Of a DNA stretch of 54,417 nucleotides, positions 1 to 8,665 are shown one piece after another (positions within the stretch are counted from its first letter, which is position 1; each line of letters starts with the position of its first letter). Location of the stretch: NCBI RefSeq assembly GCF_014639255.1, contig NZ_BMFV01000032.1, forward strand, positions 1 through 54,417, written 5' to 3'. Under the pieces are notes generated by a model, which ran no database searches, was not told the origin of the DNA, and saw only the letters and a list, made by a program, of their open reading frames with translations. The DNA is from Pullulanibacillus pueri. Its GTDB lineage: Bacteria > Bacillota > Bacilli > Bacillales > Sporolactobacillaceae. The position numbers were made by a program, and so were the translations under genes.

Positions 1-35
1 GCCGGCCGGTAGTTTAGGCTTATAGCCTTTGTGCA

Positions 36-58
36 AACCACCCTTTGGAAGGGTGGTT
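36..58 (-). terminator. hairpin after the LacI remnant
   Basis: A perfect 10-bp stem (AACCACCCTT at 36-45 with AAGGGTGGTT at 49-58) encloses a 3-base loop. It lies 8 bases past the stop of the minus-strand LacI remnant. On that strand only a short TTT follows, so it is a weak intrinsic terminator at best. Confidence 0.45.
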
Positions 59-65
59 ATGATTA

Positions 66-896
66 TTACCAAGCTTTAACTCTAATCGCCGTCGACTCCC
101 TTACGAGTAATTGAGTAGAGATGAGGATCTCTTCAAAAGGTTTATTGGGGTTTTCTATTCTTTGAAAAAGTTGTTCGACTGCCTTTTTTCCGTAATGTTT
201 AAGGTCAATATCTACGGTTGTTATTTTAGGAGTGGCGATTTGCGACAGCTGGCCGTTATCAAATGAACAAACGGAGACTTGGCCTGGAATGTTGAGGCCC
301 ATTTGCTTAAGCCTTGAAGAGACAAGGAAGCCATGCCCATCATTGACGCAGAACCACGCGGTCGGTTGCTCCGATAAAGCAGTTATAAATTGTTCAATCT
401 CCTCTTCCTTCTCTTTAGCGCTTGAGAAAATGAAGTTTTTATTAGGAGAAATGTTGTGTTTTCTTAGAGCTAAAAGATACCCTTCGAGGCGTTCCTCATA
501 ACTTGGTGAGAACTCAATATCACCGACAAAGGCGATATCTTTATGTCCGAGCTGGATAAGATGCTCAACAGCGTTATAAGCTCCGAAGCGATTATTAATG
601 AGAATAGAATCCGCCTGAAAGTGGGGATCATGGTGATCAATGAGCACCGAGGGGATTCCTGTAGAGAGAACCTTGGATATATATTCTGTTGGAAGATGAG
701 AGAGGATGAGTAGCCCATCAATGTTAAGATTGTTAAGTAAAGAGGGTAAGACGAGCTTCTCTGCGGTATGATGACTAATAGACTCAATGAATAAATGCAT
801 CCCACGATTTCTAATTTCCTCTTCAACACTTAAGTAAATTTGTCCGAAAAAGTCTTTTAAAGAAAAGGCAAATTCATGAAGGAAAGGTGAAAGTGC
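66..896 (-). pseudogene. LacI-family regulator, HTH domain deleted
   Basis: This is the sugar-binding (periplasmic-binding-protein-like) part of a LacI/GalR repressor. The minus-strand frame reads intact from about 896 down to the stop at 66, with the family features DFFGQIYLSVEEEIRNRG, an inner GLLILSH segment, the HLIQLGHKDIAFVGD motif and the SVCSFDNG motif. About 276 residues remain of a usual 330-340, and the missing part is the N-terminal DNA-binding helix-turn-helix. A TAG lies in frame at about 905-907, and beyond 900 the DNA codes a different gene on the other strand. An internal ATG at 800 could still give a 244-residue protein, but it could not bind DNA. The original target was probably the adjacent mannoside gene. 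Confidence 0.8.
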
Positions 897-1668
897 AGAG
901 TTTGCCTATCTAACATCGCTTTCCTATATACGGATTGCGAGAAGTCAGGACGGGCAGCATTTTACCATTGATGACAATCCCCTTGTTTACCCCTCGAATG
1001 ATTTAGAGATCTTTGGGATTGAGGATCCAAGAGTCACACGCATTGAGGATACTTATTACATTTATTTCAGTGCTGTTTCTCCATTAGGGGTCGGTGAAGC
1101 TCTTGTGGCGACAAAAGACTTTAAAACGGTAGAACGCAAAGGCATGATCTTTGCTCCAGAAAATAAAGATGTTCTGATTTTTCCGGAGAAAATAAACGGT
1201 AAGTATTATGCTCTGCACCGTCCTGTACCCAAGAGTGTAGGGGGACCCGAAGTTTGGATTGCTGAATCTACGAATTTAGTCCATTGGGGCAATCATAAGC
1301 ATTTATTAGGGTTACGTGAAAGTATGTGGGATAACGGTAGAATTGGTGGCGGTGCTGTTCCGATAAAAACGGATAAAGGCTGGCTGGAACTCTACCATGG
1401 TGCAGATAAAGACCATCGTTATTGTATGGGGGCTGTTTTACTCGATTTAAATGACCCTACTAAGGTTATTGCTCGGTCGAATCAACCGATTCTCGAACCA
1501 GAAGCCGATTATGAAGTCGAAGGTTTCTTTGGAAATGTCGTCTTTTCCTGTGGGGCTTTACTAGAAGGGGATAAGGTCAAGATCTATTATGGTGTCGCTG
1601 ATACTTCAATGGCAGGTGCAGAACTGAGCTTGCAAGACATACTTGATACTTTAGTTTACTTAGATTAG
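880..1668 (+). pseudogene. GH130 beta-mannoside phosphorylase, N-terminus lost
   Basis: This is the C-terminal three quarters of a family GH130 enzyme (phosphorolysis of beta-1,4-mannosides). Reading in frame from 880 gives EFAYLTSLSYIRIARS, then FGIEDPRVTRIEDTYYIYFS, VLIFPEKINGKYYALHRP, the GGGAVP segment, LYHGADKDHRYCMGA and a normal C-terminus ending before TAG at 1666-1668. About 263 residues remain of roughly 340. A TGA at 877-879 closes the frame just upstream, and further upstream the DNA is the antisense of the LacI remnant. About 80 N-terminal residues, the start codon and the promoter are therefore gone. A GTG at 1105 opens a 187-residue frame but has no convincing ribosome binding site. 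Confidence 0.82.
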
Positions 1669-2206
1669 TCGGTTATAATGTGGCAAGAGAACAGCTAAGT
1701 TTTTTACGTCTCTTTTCGTTTGAAGAAGGTAAACGAATAGAAGTATATTTTTACTCTGAAATTGGGGGATTCCCTGGTTTCGGAGTTTTTTTTAGGTTTT
1801 GTTTTTTATTTTTTAACGGTCTGCCATTTTTTATATTCACCTTTAAAAGTGAAGAGGTTTTCTATAAGGATGGAAAAAAGGCGTAATCGGCATACTCTAG
1901 CGAAAGCTCGAGGAAACTCATAATGAAGTTTGAAAATGCTTGAAAAATACTTTTTATTAACGATAAAATTGCACTAAAATATCCGCTTGGAAACTTCCAA
2001 TTATCCTACATATAAGCTTCTAAGGTTAAAGAAAAGAAAGACCAACACGAAGAGTATGTCCTAGAGACGAGTATGGTTACTAAATATCGAATATTGTCTC
2101 CATGGATTAGAAGGATATTTTGAAACACATTAATCAATGAGCTAGAATCGAAAAGTGAGAATTTGATATAATGAAGTAAAATAAGGATAAGTGGGAGGCG
2201 TAGTCC
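1669..2206. other. non-coding stretch before small gene pair
   Basis: No gene could be supported here. The only sizeable open frame (1680-1886, +) is Phe-rich and low-complexity with no family resemblance. The last 45 bases hold a promoter-like extended -10 box. Confidence 0.5.
2164..2172 (+). promoter_or_regulatory. extended -10 promoter element
   Basis: TGATATAAT is a match to the extended -10 form TGnTATAAT. No good -35 is seen, which is normal for this class. It would place the transcript start about 28 bases before the TTG start at 2207. Confidence 0.45.
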
Positions 2207-2464
2207 TTGAAGTGGCAAGAAGTCAGGGAGCAGTTTCCAAATGAGTGGATAGTTTGTGAGGCATTGAAATCTCGTTCAGAGGATGGTTATTGCATCATTG
2301 ATGAGGTATCAATTATTGACCGATTTCCCGATTCTGCTGATGCTATGAAGCACTATTATAGGTTGCATCGTGAAGATCCATTTCGGGTATATGGTTTCTT
2401 TCACACTTCCCGTGAAACATTACAACTTCGTGAGAAATGGACAGGTATAAGAGGCCCGCGATGA
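2207..2464 (+). CDS. small hypothetical protein paired with retropepsin-like gene
   Basis: This codes for 85 residues starting at TTG 2207, chosen because GGGAGG lies 8 bases upstream. The protein is hydrophilic, with a compact alpha/beta-looking pattern (MKWQEVREQFPNEWIVCEAL, then DSADAMKHYYRLHRED and an aromatic-rich end). It has no signal peptide or membrane segment, and no family was recognised. Its TGA stop overlaps the ATG of the next gene (ATGA at 2461-2464), so the two are translationally coupled and probably work together. Since the partner is broken, this gene may be an orphan. Confidence 0.65.
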   Translation: MKWQEVREQFPNEWIVCEALKSRSEDGYCIIDEVSIIDRFPDSADAMKHYYRLHREDPFRVYGFFHTSRETLQLREKWTGIRGPR

Positions 2465-2844
2465 ATATAGATGTGAGATATGGATAGCCGTTTGTAAAAG
2501 TTATTATCAACTTCCGTGGAAAATGTCTTCAATTAAATAATGTTTTGCTAGATACAGGATCTGCTGGAACTGTTTTTAATGCAAATGTTGTTGAGAAAAT
2601 TGGTGTTAAGGTAGAACCAGGGGATATATTGAACAAAATTAGGGGAGTTGGCGGTATGGAAGTTGTTTATTCCAAGCATTTTGACCATATTCAGATTGAT
2701 GACATTTTGTTAGAAAACTTTGAAGTTGAGATCGGGGAAATGGATTACGGGTTGGAAATGGACGGTATTCTTGGATTTTACTTCATCAGATCTACAAATC
2801 TTGTTATTGACTTAAAAGACCTTCGGATTACTAAAGGAGGTTAA
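2461..2844 (+). pseudogene. retropepsin-like aspartic protease, in-frame TAG
   Basis: This is a single-domain retropepsin-like aspartic protease of about 127 residues. The frame starts at ATG 2461 (ATGA overlap with the upstream gene), is interrupted after 8 codons by TAG at 2485-2487, and then continues without fault to the stop at 2842-2844. The catalytic motif LLDTGSAGT follows soon after the break, and the fold's second half includes MDGILGFYFI and a closing DL..LRI strand. One base change (for example TTG to TAG) would explain the loss. Restart at TTG 2545 would begin directly before the catalytic DTGS and lose the first strands, so activity is doubtful. A TAG read-through or a sequencing error are the alternatives. 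Confidence 0.75.
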
Positions 2845-3258
2845 TCCCTAGCGAAATGCTACCATCGCTCGAAATTTTTTTGCTGAAGTATTCCACGTCG
2901 GTTGGAAGACGTCATTAACTTTTAAAAAAATCAAAAGTTACGCCATATTGGAAAGAATGAGGAGAGGACATCATGTTCTCTCTTTTCCTATAACGTCAAA
3001 ATATTTAACTTGCTGAGACCTTATGGCTATCGTCATTAGACTTGGTGACAACCCTAATGTGTGAAGGTGTATGCCTGGACATCAGGTTGTGCTTAGCGAA
3101 GCGGTGAAGTGTCAGCTAAGAATTTCTACAACTTAGGTAATTTCGATGATATCAAAGATATCCACTGGTTTAAGATAAGTTATAATAAAAATGAAATAAG
3201 AAAAGTGGAAAAAGTAGATTATAATAGCATTAATAGTGTATATGAAAGGTGATTTGAG
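2845..3258. other. non-coding stretch before ROK regulator
   Basis: No gene is supported. There is an imperfect palindrome around 2965-2985 (GAGGACATCATGTTCTC) and a TATAAT at 3220-3225 that may be the -10 of the ROK gene, without a clear -35. Confidence 0.4.
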
Positions 3259-4407
3259 ATGAAAAAAGGTCCTGCTTTGCTGCGTGAGGTCAATAAAAAA
3301 CGTGTGCTGGCTTATTTAAGAACGCATAATGTGAGTTCACGACAAGAAATAACTGAGAGCCTGGGCCTTAGTAAAAATACTGTTTCCTTAATCATAGACG
3401 AGTTTCATAAGCAGGGTGTCATCAGTGAAGTGGGGATTGACTCTATCGGAGTGGGGCGACCGAGGAAGAAAATAGCGATTAATCCTAATATCTTTTTTTC
3501 TGTAGGCGTACATATTAGGCATTATTCCATAGAGGTGGTCGTCACCAATTATCTTGGGACTATTGTAGATAGCCGAACGATTAAAGTAGAAATTCAAGAT
3601 CCAGATCACTTTTTTAAAGAAATAGAAATGCTATGGTCGGAGCTTGAAAAGAAATACGAGACTATTTTGGGTCTTGGGATCGCTGTTCCGGGATTAGTGG
3701 ATCCTGAACAAGGGCTGCTCCATTATTCAGTGCATCTCGGATGGGAGAATGTGAATTTTGTAGAACGGTTAGAAAGTCTTTCTGTTCCCATTCAAGTGTT
3801 TAATCGCGTTAAGGCGGCAGCGTTATCGCCAGTAAAGGTTATCCCAGAAGGGGCCGAGAGTACCTTTTATCTCCGAATCGATGAGGGAGTGGGAGGGGCG
3901 CTAGTTTTAAATAATGATATTTTAAATGGGTTTAGTAATACTGCAGGTGAGATTGGTCATCTTAGCATTCAGGCGGATGGGCCGCTTTGTTCTTGTGGCC
4001 AGCACGGCTGCCTTGAACGATTAGTCTCTCTTCCCTTTGTCGTAGAGGAGTTAAAGGAACGGGGGGTTCATCTGCTTTATGATGAGGAGCAAACAAAACC
4101 CTTATCCGAACTTCTTTTCATTCAGGATGGATTTAAAGCGCTAAATCAGGTGATGGAAGAAATTGGCCAGCATACAGGGGCGGGCTTAGCCACGATTATT
4201 AATCTATTCAATCCCCAGTATATTGTGGTAGATAGTCCTTATAATGGAATAGAGGCATTTAAACAATCGACATTGTCTTCCATGATGAATAAAGCCTTAT
4301 CTCATCCTGCGAAGCATGCCAACTTAGTATTTGCCAGTCCATCTTTATCCTCAGCATGGGGGATGGCACTAGCAGTCATCACGAAATTTGAAACGCCAAA
4401 ACGTTAA
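3259..4407 (+). CDS. ROK-family transcriptional regulator (NagC/XylR type)
   Basis: A 382-residue repressor-type ROK protein. The N-terminal winged helix-turn-helix (about residues 15-65) contains RQEITESLGLSKNTVSLIID. The ROK sugar-binding domain has the GVGGALVL segment, AGEIGH and the zinc-site signature CSCGQHGCLE with Cys244, Cys246 and Cys251. The kinase catalytic aspartate seen in active ROK kinases (DNDANAAA) is replaced by VFNRVKAAAL, and the N-terminal DxGGT phosphate loop is absent, so this should be a regulator, not a sugar kinase. It begins at ATG 3259 with GGTGA upstream. It heads the amino-sugar operon and very likely responds to an amino sugar or its 6-phosphate, acting at the inverted repeat 4480-4512. 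Confidence 0.88.
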   Translation: MKKGPALLREVNKKRVLAYLRTHNVSSRQEITESLGLSKNTVSLIIDEFHKQGVISEVGIDSIGVGRPRKKIAINPNIFFSVGVHIRHYSIEVVVTNYLGTIVDSRTIKVEIQDPDHFFKEIEMLWSELEKKYETILGLGIAVPGLVDPEQGLLHYSVHLGWENVNFVERLESLSVPIQVFNRVKAAALSPVKVIPEGAESTFYLRIDEGVGGALVLNNDILNGFSNTAGEIGHLSIQADGPLCSCGQHGCLERLVSLPFVVEELKERGVHLLYDEEQTKPLSELLFIQDGFKALNQVMEEIGQHTGAGLATIINLFNPQYIVVDSPYNGIEAFKQSTLSSMMNKALSHPAKHANLVFASPSLSSAWGMALAVITKFETPKR

Positions 4408-4479
4408 TAAGGAAATTCCACCCAATTTTAAAAATTTCAGAATATAATTTACCTTTAGATTTATTTGTGATATATTTAT

Positions 4480-4512
4480 GTTTAATTAGTCATAAGTTAG
4501 GACTAATTAAAC
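4480..4512. promoter_or_regulatory. inverted repeat, probable ROK operator
   Basis: Two perfect 12-bp arms, GTTTAATTAGTC (4480-4491) and GACTAATTAAAC (4501-4512), flank a 9-bp spacer. It lies 18 bases before the symporter start, next to its ribosome binding site. The size, symmetry and TTAG/CTAA content suit XylR/NagC-type ROK operators, so binding by the upstream ROK regulator is a reasonable inference. Confidence 0.65.
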
Positions 4513-4529
4513 TAAGAGGAGGGAATTCA

Positions 4530-6008
4530 ATGGGTGGAATTGATTGGTTTGTCCTTATTTTATTTTTCTTCTTGATGATTGGCATAGGCGTTTGGTCTTT
4601 CCTAAGGGTTGGAGATGCTGAGGATTACTTTACTGCTGGTGGGAAAATGCCTTGGTGGTTATCGGGGATTTCTCACCATATGTCAGGGTATAGTGCCGCT
4701 GTTTTTGTGGCCTATGCTGCGGTAGCCTACCAGTATGGCTTCACACTTTACTTTTGGTGGGCCATTCCCGTTTCGATTGCTATTTTTGTTGGTGCCTTCA
4801 CGATTGCACCACGATGGGCGAGATTACGCGAAAAGTATAATATTGCTTCTCCAATGGAGTACTTGGCCTCTAGATACAATGTCCCCACACAGCAAATCAT
4901 GGCTTGGAGTGGTGTCATATTAAAGGTCTTTGATGTAGGGGCAAAGTGGGCGGCTATTGCGATTGTCCTACAAGTTTTTTCTGGTCTACCATTATGGGTT
5001 GGGATATTGATATCCGGTGGTGTTTCTCTAATTTATTCAACCATCGGGGGCTTATGGGCGGATGCCTTAACAGATTTTGTTCAATTTATCATTCAATTAG
5101 TGGCAGGCTTTACTATGTTCTTCATTGTTCTGGCGAAGCTTGGCGGATTTGGCGAAATCGGCGGGATGTGGAGTAAATTACCTGCTCATCATAGTGATCT
5201 TCTTGCCGGGCCATACACGTTTTGGTTTGTTTTTGCGTACCTGTTTATCGATTTTCTGAGCTACAACGGCGGAACATGGAATCTTGCACAAAGATATATT
5301 GCGACACCAAATGCTAAAGAGGCGAAAAAATCAGCTCTTCTTTCCGGTTTTCTATACTTACTATGGCCATTGATCTTATTTTTCCCGATGTGGGCTGCAC
5401 CCATTTTATTCCCGAATTTAGAACAACCTGATCAAGCTTATGCGATCCTAGCGACCAATCTATTGCCTTCAGGACTTATTGGTTTAGTTTTAGCGGGGAT
5501 GTTTAGTCACACTATGGCGATGACCACTTCGGATGCCAATGCGATATCCTCTGTTGTTACGCGAGATATTTTACCGGTTTTGACGGGGAAAAAGCATAGT
5601 TTGTCCTCTAAAGGGGCTTTAGTTGCGGGTCGTTTGACAACGCTGATCTTTGTATTACTTACTTTGTTAATTGCTGTTGAACAAAATAGCTTCGGCGGTG
5701 TTTTAGGATTGATTATTACTTGGTTTGGTGCCTTAGTCGGACCTGTATCGATCCCCATGCTTCTTGGATTATTACCGGTCTTTCGTTATTGTGGTCCAGC
5801 CGCTGCGATCACGTCCATTATCGGTGGTGTCGTGATGTTCTCACTTGATAAATTTGTTTTTGATGTCGGAACAGCAGCAACCGTTGGCTTACCGATTTTA
5901 GTTTCCTTTATCCTATTTGTTGTTGTCGGTTACTTTACAAGAAGTGTCGGCGTGCGCCAAGAGGTGACGGACATTTTAAGTTCGATTAGTAAAGATCGTG
6001 CACTCTAA
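4530..6008 (+). CDS. sodium:solute symporter (SSS family)
   Basis: A 492-residue, highly hydrophobic membrane protein with about 13-14 helices. It imports an organic solute with Na+. Family features include the N-terminal helix plus DAEDYFTAGGKMPWWLSG, the conserved SPMEYLASRYN segment after helix 2, GGLWADALTDFVQFIIQL and NLAQRYIATPNAKEAKK. The start is ATG 4530, because AGAGGAGGG lies just upstream and residue 1 begins a typical SSS N-terminus. An earlier in-frame ATG at 4467 would place the operator inside the gene. The operon context (epimerase, NagA, NagB) points to an amino sugar such as ManNAc, GlcNAc or sialic-acid-like substrates. No PTS is present, so the sugar enters unphosphorylated. 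Confidence 0.9.
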   Translation: MGGIDWFVLILFFFLMIGIGVWSFLRVGDAEDYFTAGGKMPWWLSGISHHMSGYSAAVFVAYAAVAYQYGFTLYFWWAIPVSIAIFVGAFTIAPRWARLREKYNIASPMEYLASRYNVPTQQIMAWSGVILKVFDVGAKWAAIAIVLQVFSGLPLWVGILISGGVSLIYSTIGGLWADALTDFVQFIIQLVAGFTMFFIVLAKLGGFGEIGGMWSKLPAHHSDLLAGPYTFWFVFAYLFIDFLSYNGGTWNLAQRYIATPNAKEAKKSALLSGFLYLLWPLILFFPMWAAPILFPNLEQPDQAYAILATNLLPSGLIGLVLAGMFSHTMAMTTSDANAISSVVTRDILPVLTGKKHSLSSKGALVAGRLTTLIFVLLTLLIAVEQNSFGGVLGLIITWFGALVGPVSIPMLLGLLPVFRYCGPAAAITSIIGGVVMFSLDKFVFDVGTAATVGLPILVSFILFVVVGYFTRSVGVRQEVTDILSSISKDRAL

Positions 6009-6088
6009 TAATAATATAGAAGGATAATCATTTATGGTGAATCAGTAATCAGGGGTAGATCTATCATAAGCAGAAAGGGAGCATGGTC

Positions 6089-7360
6089 ATGGCATTACAA
6101 AGCAAGGAACTTTTAAATTTTTATAAAAATCACTTGGAAACCCATCTTCTCCCTTTCTGGCAGCACGCTATTGATCAGGAATATGGAGGAATTTATACCT
6201 GTTTTAATAATTCAGGGGATACCTTAGTCAGTCATGATAAATATACGTGGTCACAAGGGCGGTTTATTTGGCTTTGGTCAAAGCTTGCTGAACTGTGCCA
6301 GAAAGGAATATTAGAGGGTGATCCTAGCCCTTATTTGGATCAGGCGAGGTTAACGATCGAGTTTCTGTGGAACCATGCGATATTGCCAAACGGCCATTGT
6401 GCCTTTCTTTTGACTCGGAATGGGGAATTAAAAGAAAGTCTTCCGGGGAATGGGTTTGATACAAGTTTTTATGCCGATTGTTTCGTCATTTTAGGTCTAT
6501 CGCGTTTTGCCAGTGTGACGGAGGAGATTCAGGTTGTTGATCGAGCCCTCACTTTATACGATCGATTAACTGAGCGCCTTAAAAAGGGGGACCTCCGTAG
6601 TGAACCCTATCCAATTCCAGAAGGGTTAAAGGCCCACTCTGTTCCTATGATTCTTTTAAATATCACAACAGAACTTTATGAATGTCTTAAGTCCTTTAAA
6701 CATGATAGAGTTCAAGAATTTAAGGTGAATGTCGAAGCCTTTGTGGAAGAAATACTGACGATACATCGTGAGAAAACTGGGCTTGTGACCGAAATGGTCC
6801 ATGAGGATAGAAGCCGACCCAATACGGAGCTCCTTTGCAGGCATATCAATCCGGGACATACAATTGAGGATATGTGGTTTATTATTCAAGCAGGAAGAAC
6901 GACACATCATCTAGAGTGGATCTCTCCAGCTGTTGAATCGATTGCTGTTGCTTTGGAAGTGGGTTGGGATCAAGACTACGGGGGATTATTGCGTTTTGTT
7001 GATAGAGAAGGTGGTAAACCTAGCGGGTCATTGATAAAGGAACCTTACGAGACGTTGATTTTAGAGACGTGGGATACGAAGCTGTGGTGGCCCCATTCTG
7101 AGGCTTTGTATGCTACACTTCTTGCCGAACAGATCACTCATGAGGAGCGGATCCGTCAGTGGTATCAAAAGTTTCATGACTATGTTTTTCATACCTTTCC
7201 CAATCCTGATAGTGCTATAGGTGAATGGATTCAAATTCGTGATCGCTTGGGACAGCCGATTGATAAGGTTGTTGCCTTGCCTGTGAAAGATCCGTTCCAT
7301 ATTATTCGCAATGTACTACTCATTATTGAATTACTCGAAGATAAGGATAGCTCTGTATAG
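6089..7360 (+). CDS. AGE-family N-acylglucosamine 2-epimerase-like protein
   Basis: About 423 residues of the (alpha/alpha)6-barrel acylglucosamine 2-epimerase / cellobiose epimerase superfamily. Recognisable segments are YGGIYTCF near the N-terminus, YTWSQGRFIWLWSKL, TSFYADCFVILGLSRFA, CRHINPGHTIEDMWF (with the catalytic-region His) and TKLWWPHSEALYA. It should interconvert GlcNAc and ManNAc or a related N-acyl hexosamine in the cytoplasm. AAAGGGAG at 6074-6081 is spaced 7 bases from ATG 6089, better than the 1-base spacing to ATG 6083. Lying between a transporter and NagA/NagB, it probably channels imported ManNAc-type sugar toward GlcNAc. Substrate assignment rests on context only. Confidence 0.85.
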   Translation: MALQSKELLNFYKNHLETHLLPFWQHAIDQEYGGIYTCFNNSGDTLVSHDKYTWSQGRFIWLWSKLAELCQKGILEGDPSPYLDQARLTIEFLWNHAILPNGHCAFLLTRNGELKESLPGNGFDTSFYADCFVILGLSRFASVTEEIQVVDRALTLYDRLTERLKKGDLRSEPYPIPEGLKAHSVPMILLNITTELYECLKSFKHDRVQEFKVNVEAFVEEILTIHREKTGLVTEMVHEDRSRPNTELLCRHINPGHTIEDMWFIIQAGRTTHHLEWISPAVESIAVALEVGWDQDYGGLLRFVDREGGKPSGSLIKEPYETLILETWDTKLWWPHSEALYATLLAEQITHEERIRQWYQKFHDYVFHTFPNPDSAIGEWIQIRDRLGQPIDKVVALPVKDPFHIIRNVLLIIELLEDKDSSV

Positions 7361-7379
7361 ATAAATGTGAGGTGAAGTG

Positions 7380-8651
7380 ATGGAAACGGATAAAAATAAG
7401 CTTCGATTGGGCGTGGCAAAGGTGAATATTACCCCAACTTTCCCTTTACCTTTAGCGGGATTTGCTCACCGAATCGGTGTATTTAAAGCGGTCAAAAGCT
7501 CACTTTATGCCCGAGTATTTCTATTTGAGGATTCAGCAGAACGTTATGTATTGGTTTCAGCGGATCTCATTTGGTGGGGAGACAGTCTTTATCGTGCTAT
7601 ATGTCGGGAGATTGAAAAGTATGGGATTAAAGAGAAGAATATCATGCTCCATGCGACCCATAATCATTCAGGTCCGCAAACCAGTCATAGCGTCACTCCC
7701 TCTTTAGGTGTGTCAAATCCTAGGTATCTCTCCATGTTAGTAGAAAAAGTGGCTGAAGGGGTTAGGCGATCGATTGAAAATCTTGAGCCTGTATTTATAG
7801 AGCGGGGGTGTGGTCACTGGTCGGAGGGTGTGAATCGCCGGAAAATTGAGAAGGGAAAATGTATAATGGCACCTAATCTCAGTGGGAATCATCATCCTAA
7901 GGTGACGGTCATCAAATTAAAAAAAGAGGCTGGGACGACAAAAGGTTTACTAGTACATGCGACGTGCCATCCGACCACATCAGATGAGAATGCTGTCTCA
8001 TCTGAATTTCCAGGCTACGCCATGGAGGCTTTAGAATACATGGGTGAGGGGCTTGTCGCTGGCTTTTTACAAGGCTTTTGTGGCGATGTACGGCCGGCAT
8101 TAATAAAAGAGGGACACTTTTTTCGAGGAACGGCTGAGGATGTTAAGAGAGTCGGTCAAAAGCTTGTTGAAACGGTTGGGACCATTTTAGATCAAAGGAT
8201 GGAGCCCGTTCACCCCTCTAAAGTAATTTTAAAAACAAAAACGATTGATCTTCCTTTTGCCCGTGTGCCAAGTACAGATGATCTTGCTATTAGAAAAGCT
8301 GATTCAGGTATTTCAAGTGAATGGGCGCGGCTGCTAGAACAAAACGGGATCCCGACGACGGCATCATTGAAGCTAAGCTATTTTTCTCTCTCGGAAAAAC
8401 TGACATTTATGACAGCCAATGCTGAGATGTTAGGGGCCTATGAATCTTTAGTGTGGGAGCATTTAGGTCATGATGTTCTGTCACTTGGGTATACCAATGG
8501 CATGATTGGCTATGTTCCTACTGCGGAGCAATTGAAGGAAGGCGGTTACGAAGCTGAAGAATCAGCCGCTTATTTCGGCCTTCCGAGTCCTTATTCAGAG
8601 AAGGTTGAATGCCTCATAACAAAAGGTTTGACAGAAATAAAAGGAAATTAG
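7380..8651 (+). CDS. neutral/alkaline ceramidase-like hydrolase
   Basis: A 423-residue protein resembling the N-terminal catalytic domain of neutral/alkaline non-lysosomal ceramidases. Evidence is the opening GVAKVNITPTFPLPLAGFA, the zinc-site segment HATHNHSGPQ, a second His-containing motif VHATCHPTTSDEN, and GFCGDVRPA. In classical ceramidases the last motif is GDxSP with the nucleophilic Ser; here Arg replaces that Ser. There is no signal peptide and no C-terminal beta domain, so it is shorter than the secreted enzymes (650 or more). It begins at ATG 7380 (GAGGTG upstream). Sitting between the epimerase and nagB, it may act on an amide or ester of an amino sugar in the cytoplasm, but that is inference. 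Confidence 0.75.
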   Translation: METDKNKLRLGVAKVNITPTFPLPLAGFAHRIGVFKAVKSSLYARVFLFEDSAERYVLVSADLIWWGDSLYRAICREIEKYGIKEKNIMLHATHNHSGPQTSHSVTPSLGVSNPRYLSMLVEKVAEGVRRSIENLEPVFIERGCGHWSEGVNRRKIEKGKCIMAPNLSGNHHPKVTVIKLKKEAGTTKGLLVHATCHPTTSDENAVSSEFPGYAMEALEYMGEGLVAGFLQGFCGDVRPALIKEGHFFRGTAEDVKRVGQKLVETVGTILDQRMEPVHPSKVILKTKTIDLPFARVPSTDDLAIRKADSGISSEWARLLEQNGIPTTASLKLSYFSLSEKLTFMTANAEMLGAYESLVWEHLGHDVLSLGYTNGMIGYVPTAEQLKEGGYEAEESAAYFGLPSPYSEKVECLITKGLTEIKGN

Positions 8652-8665
8652 AAAGGAAGCGTGGC

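Noticed and set aside
1680..1886. 68-codon frame after the GH130 remnant
   Set aside because: Phe-rich, low complexity, no ribosome binding site of note and no recognisable domain.
3259..4407. ROK protein as the missing amino-sugar kinase
   Set aside because: It has an N-terminal HTH, lacks the DxGGT phosphate loop, and the catalytic Asp position is changed, so it should only regulate.
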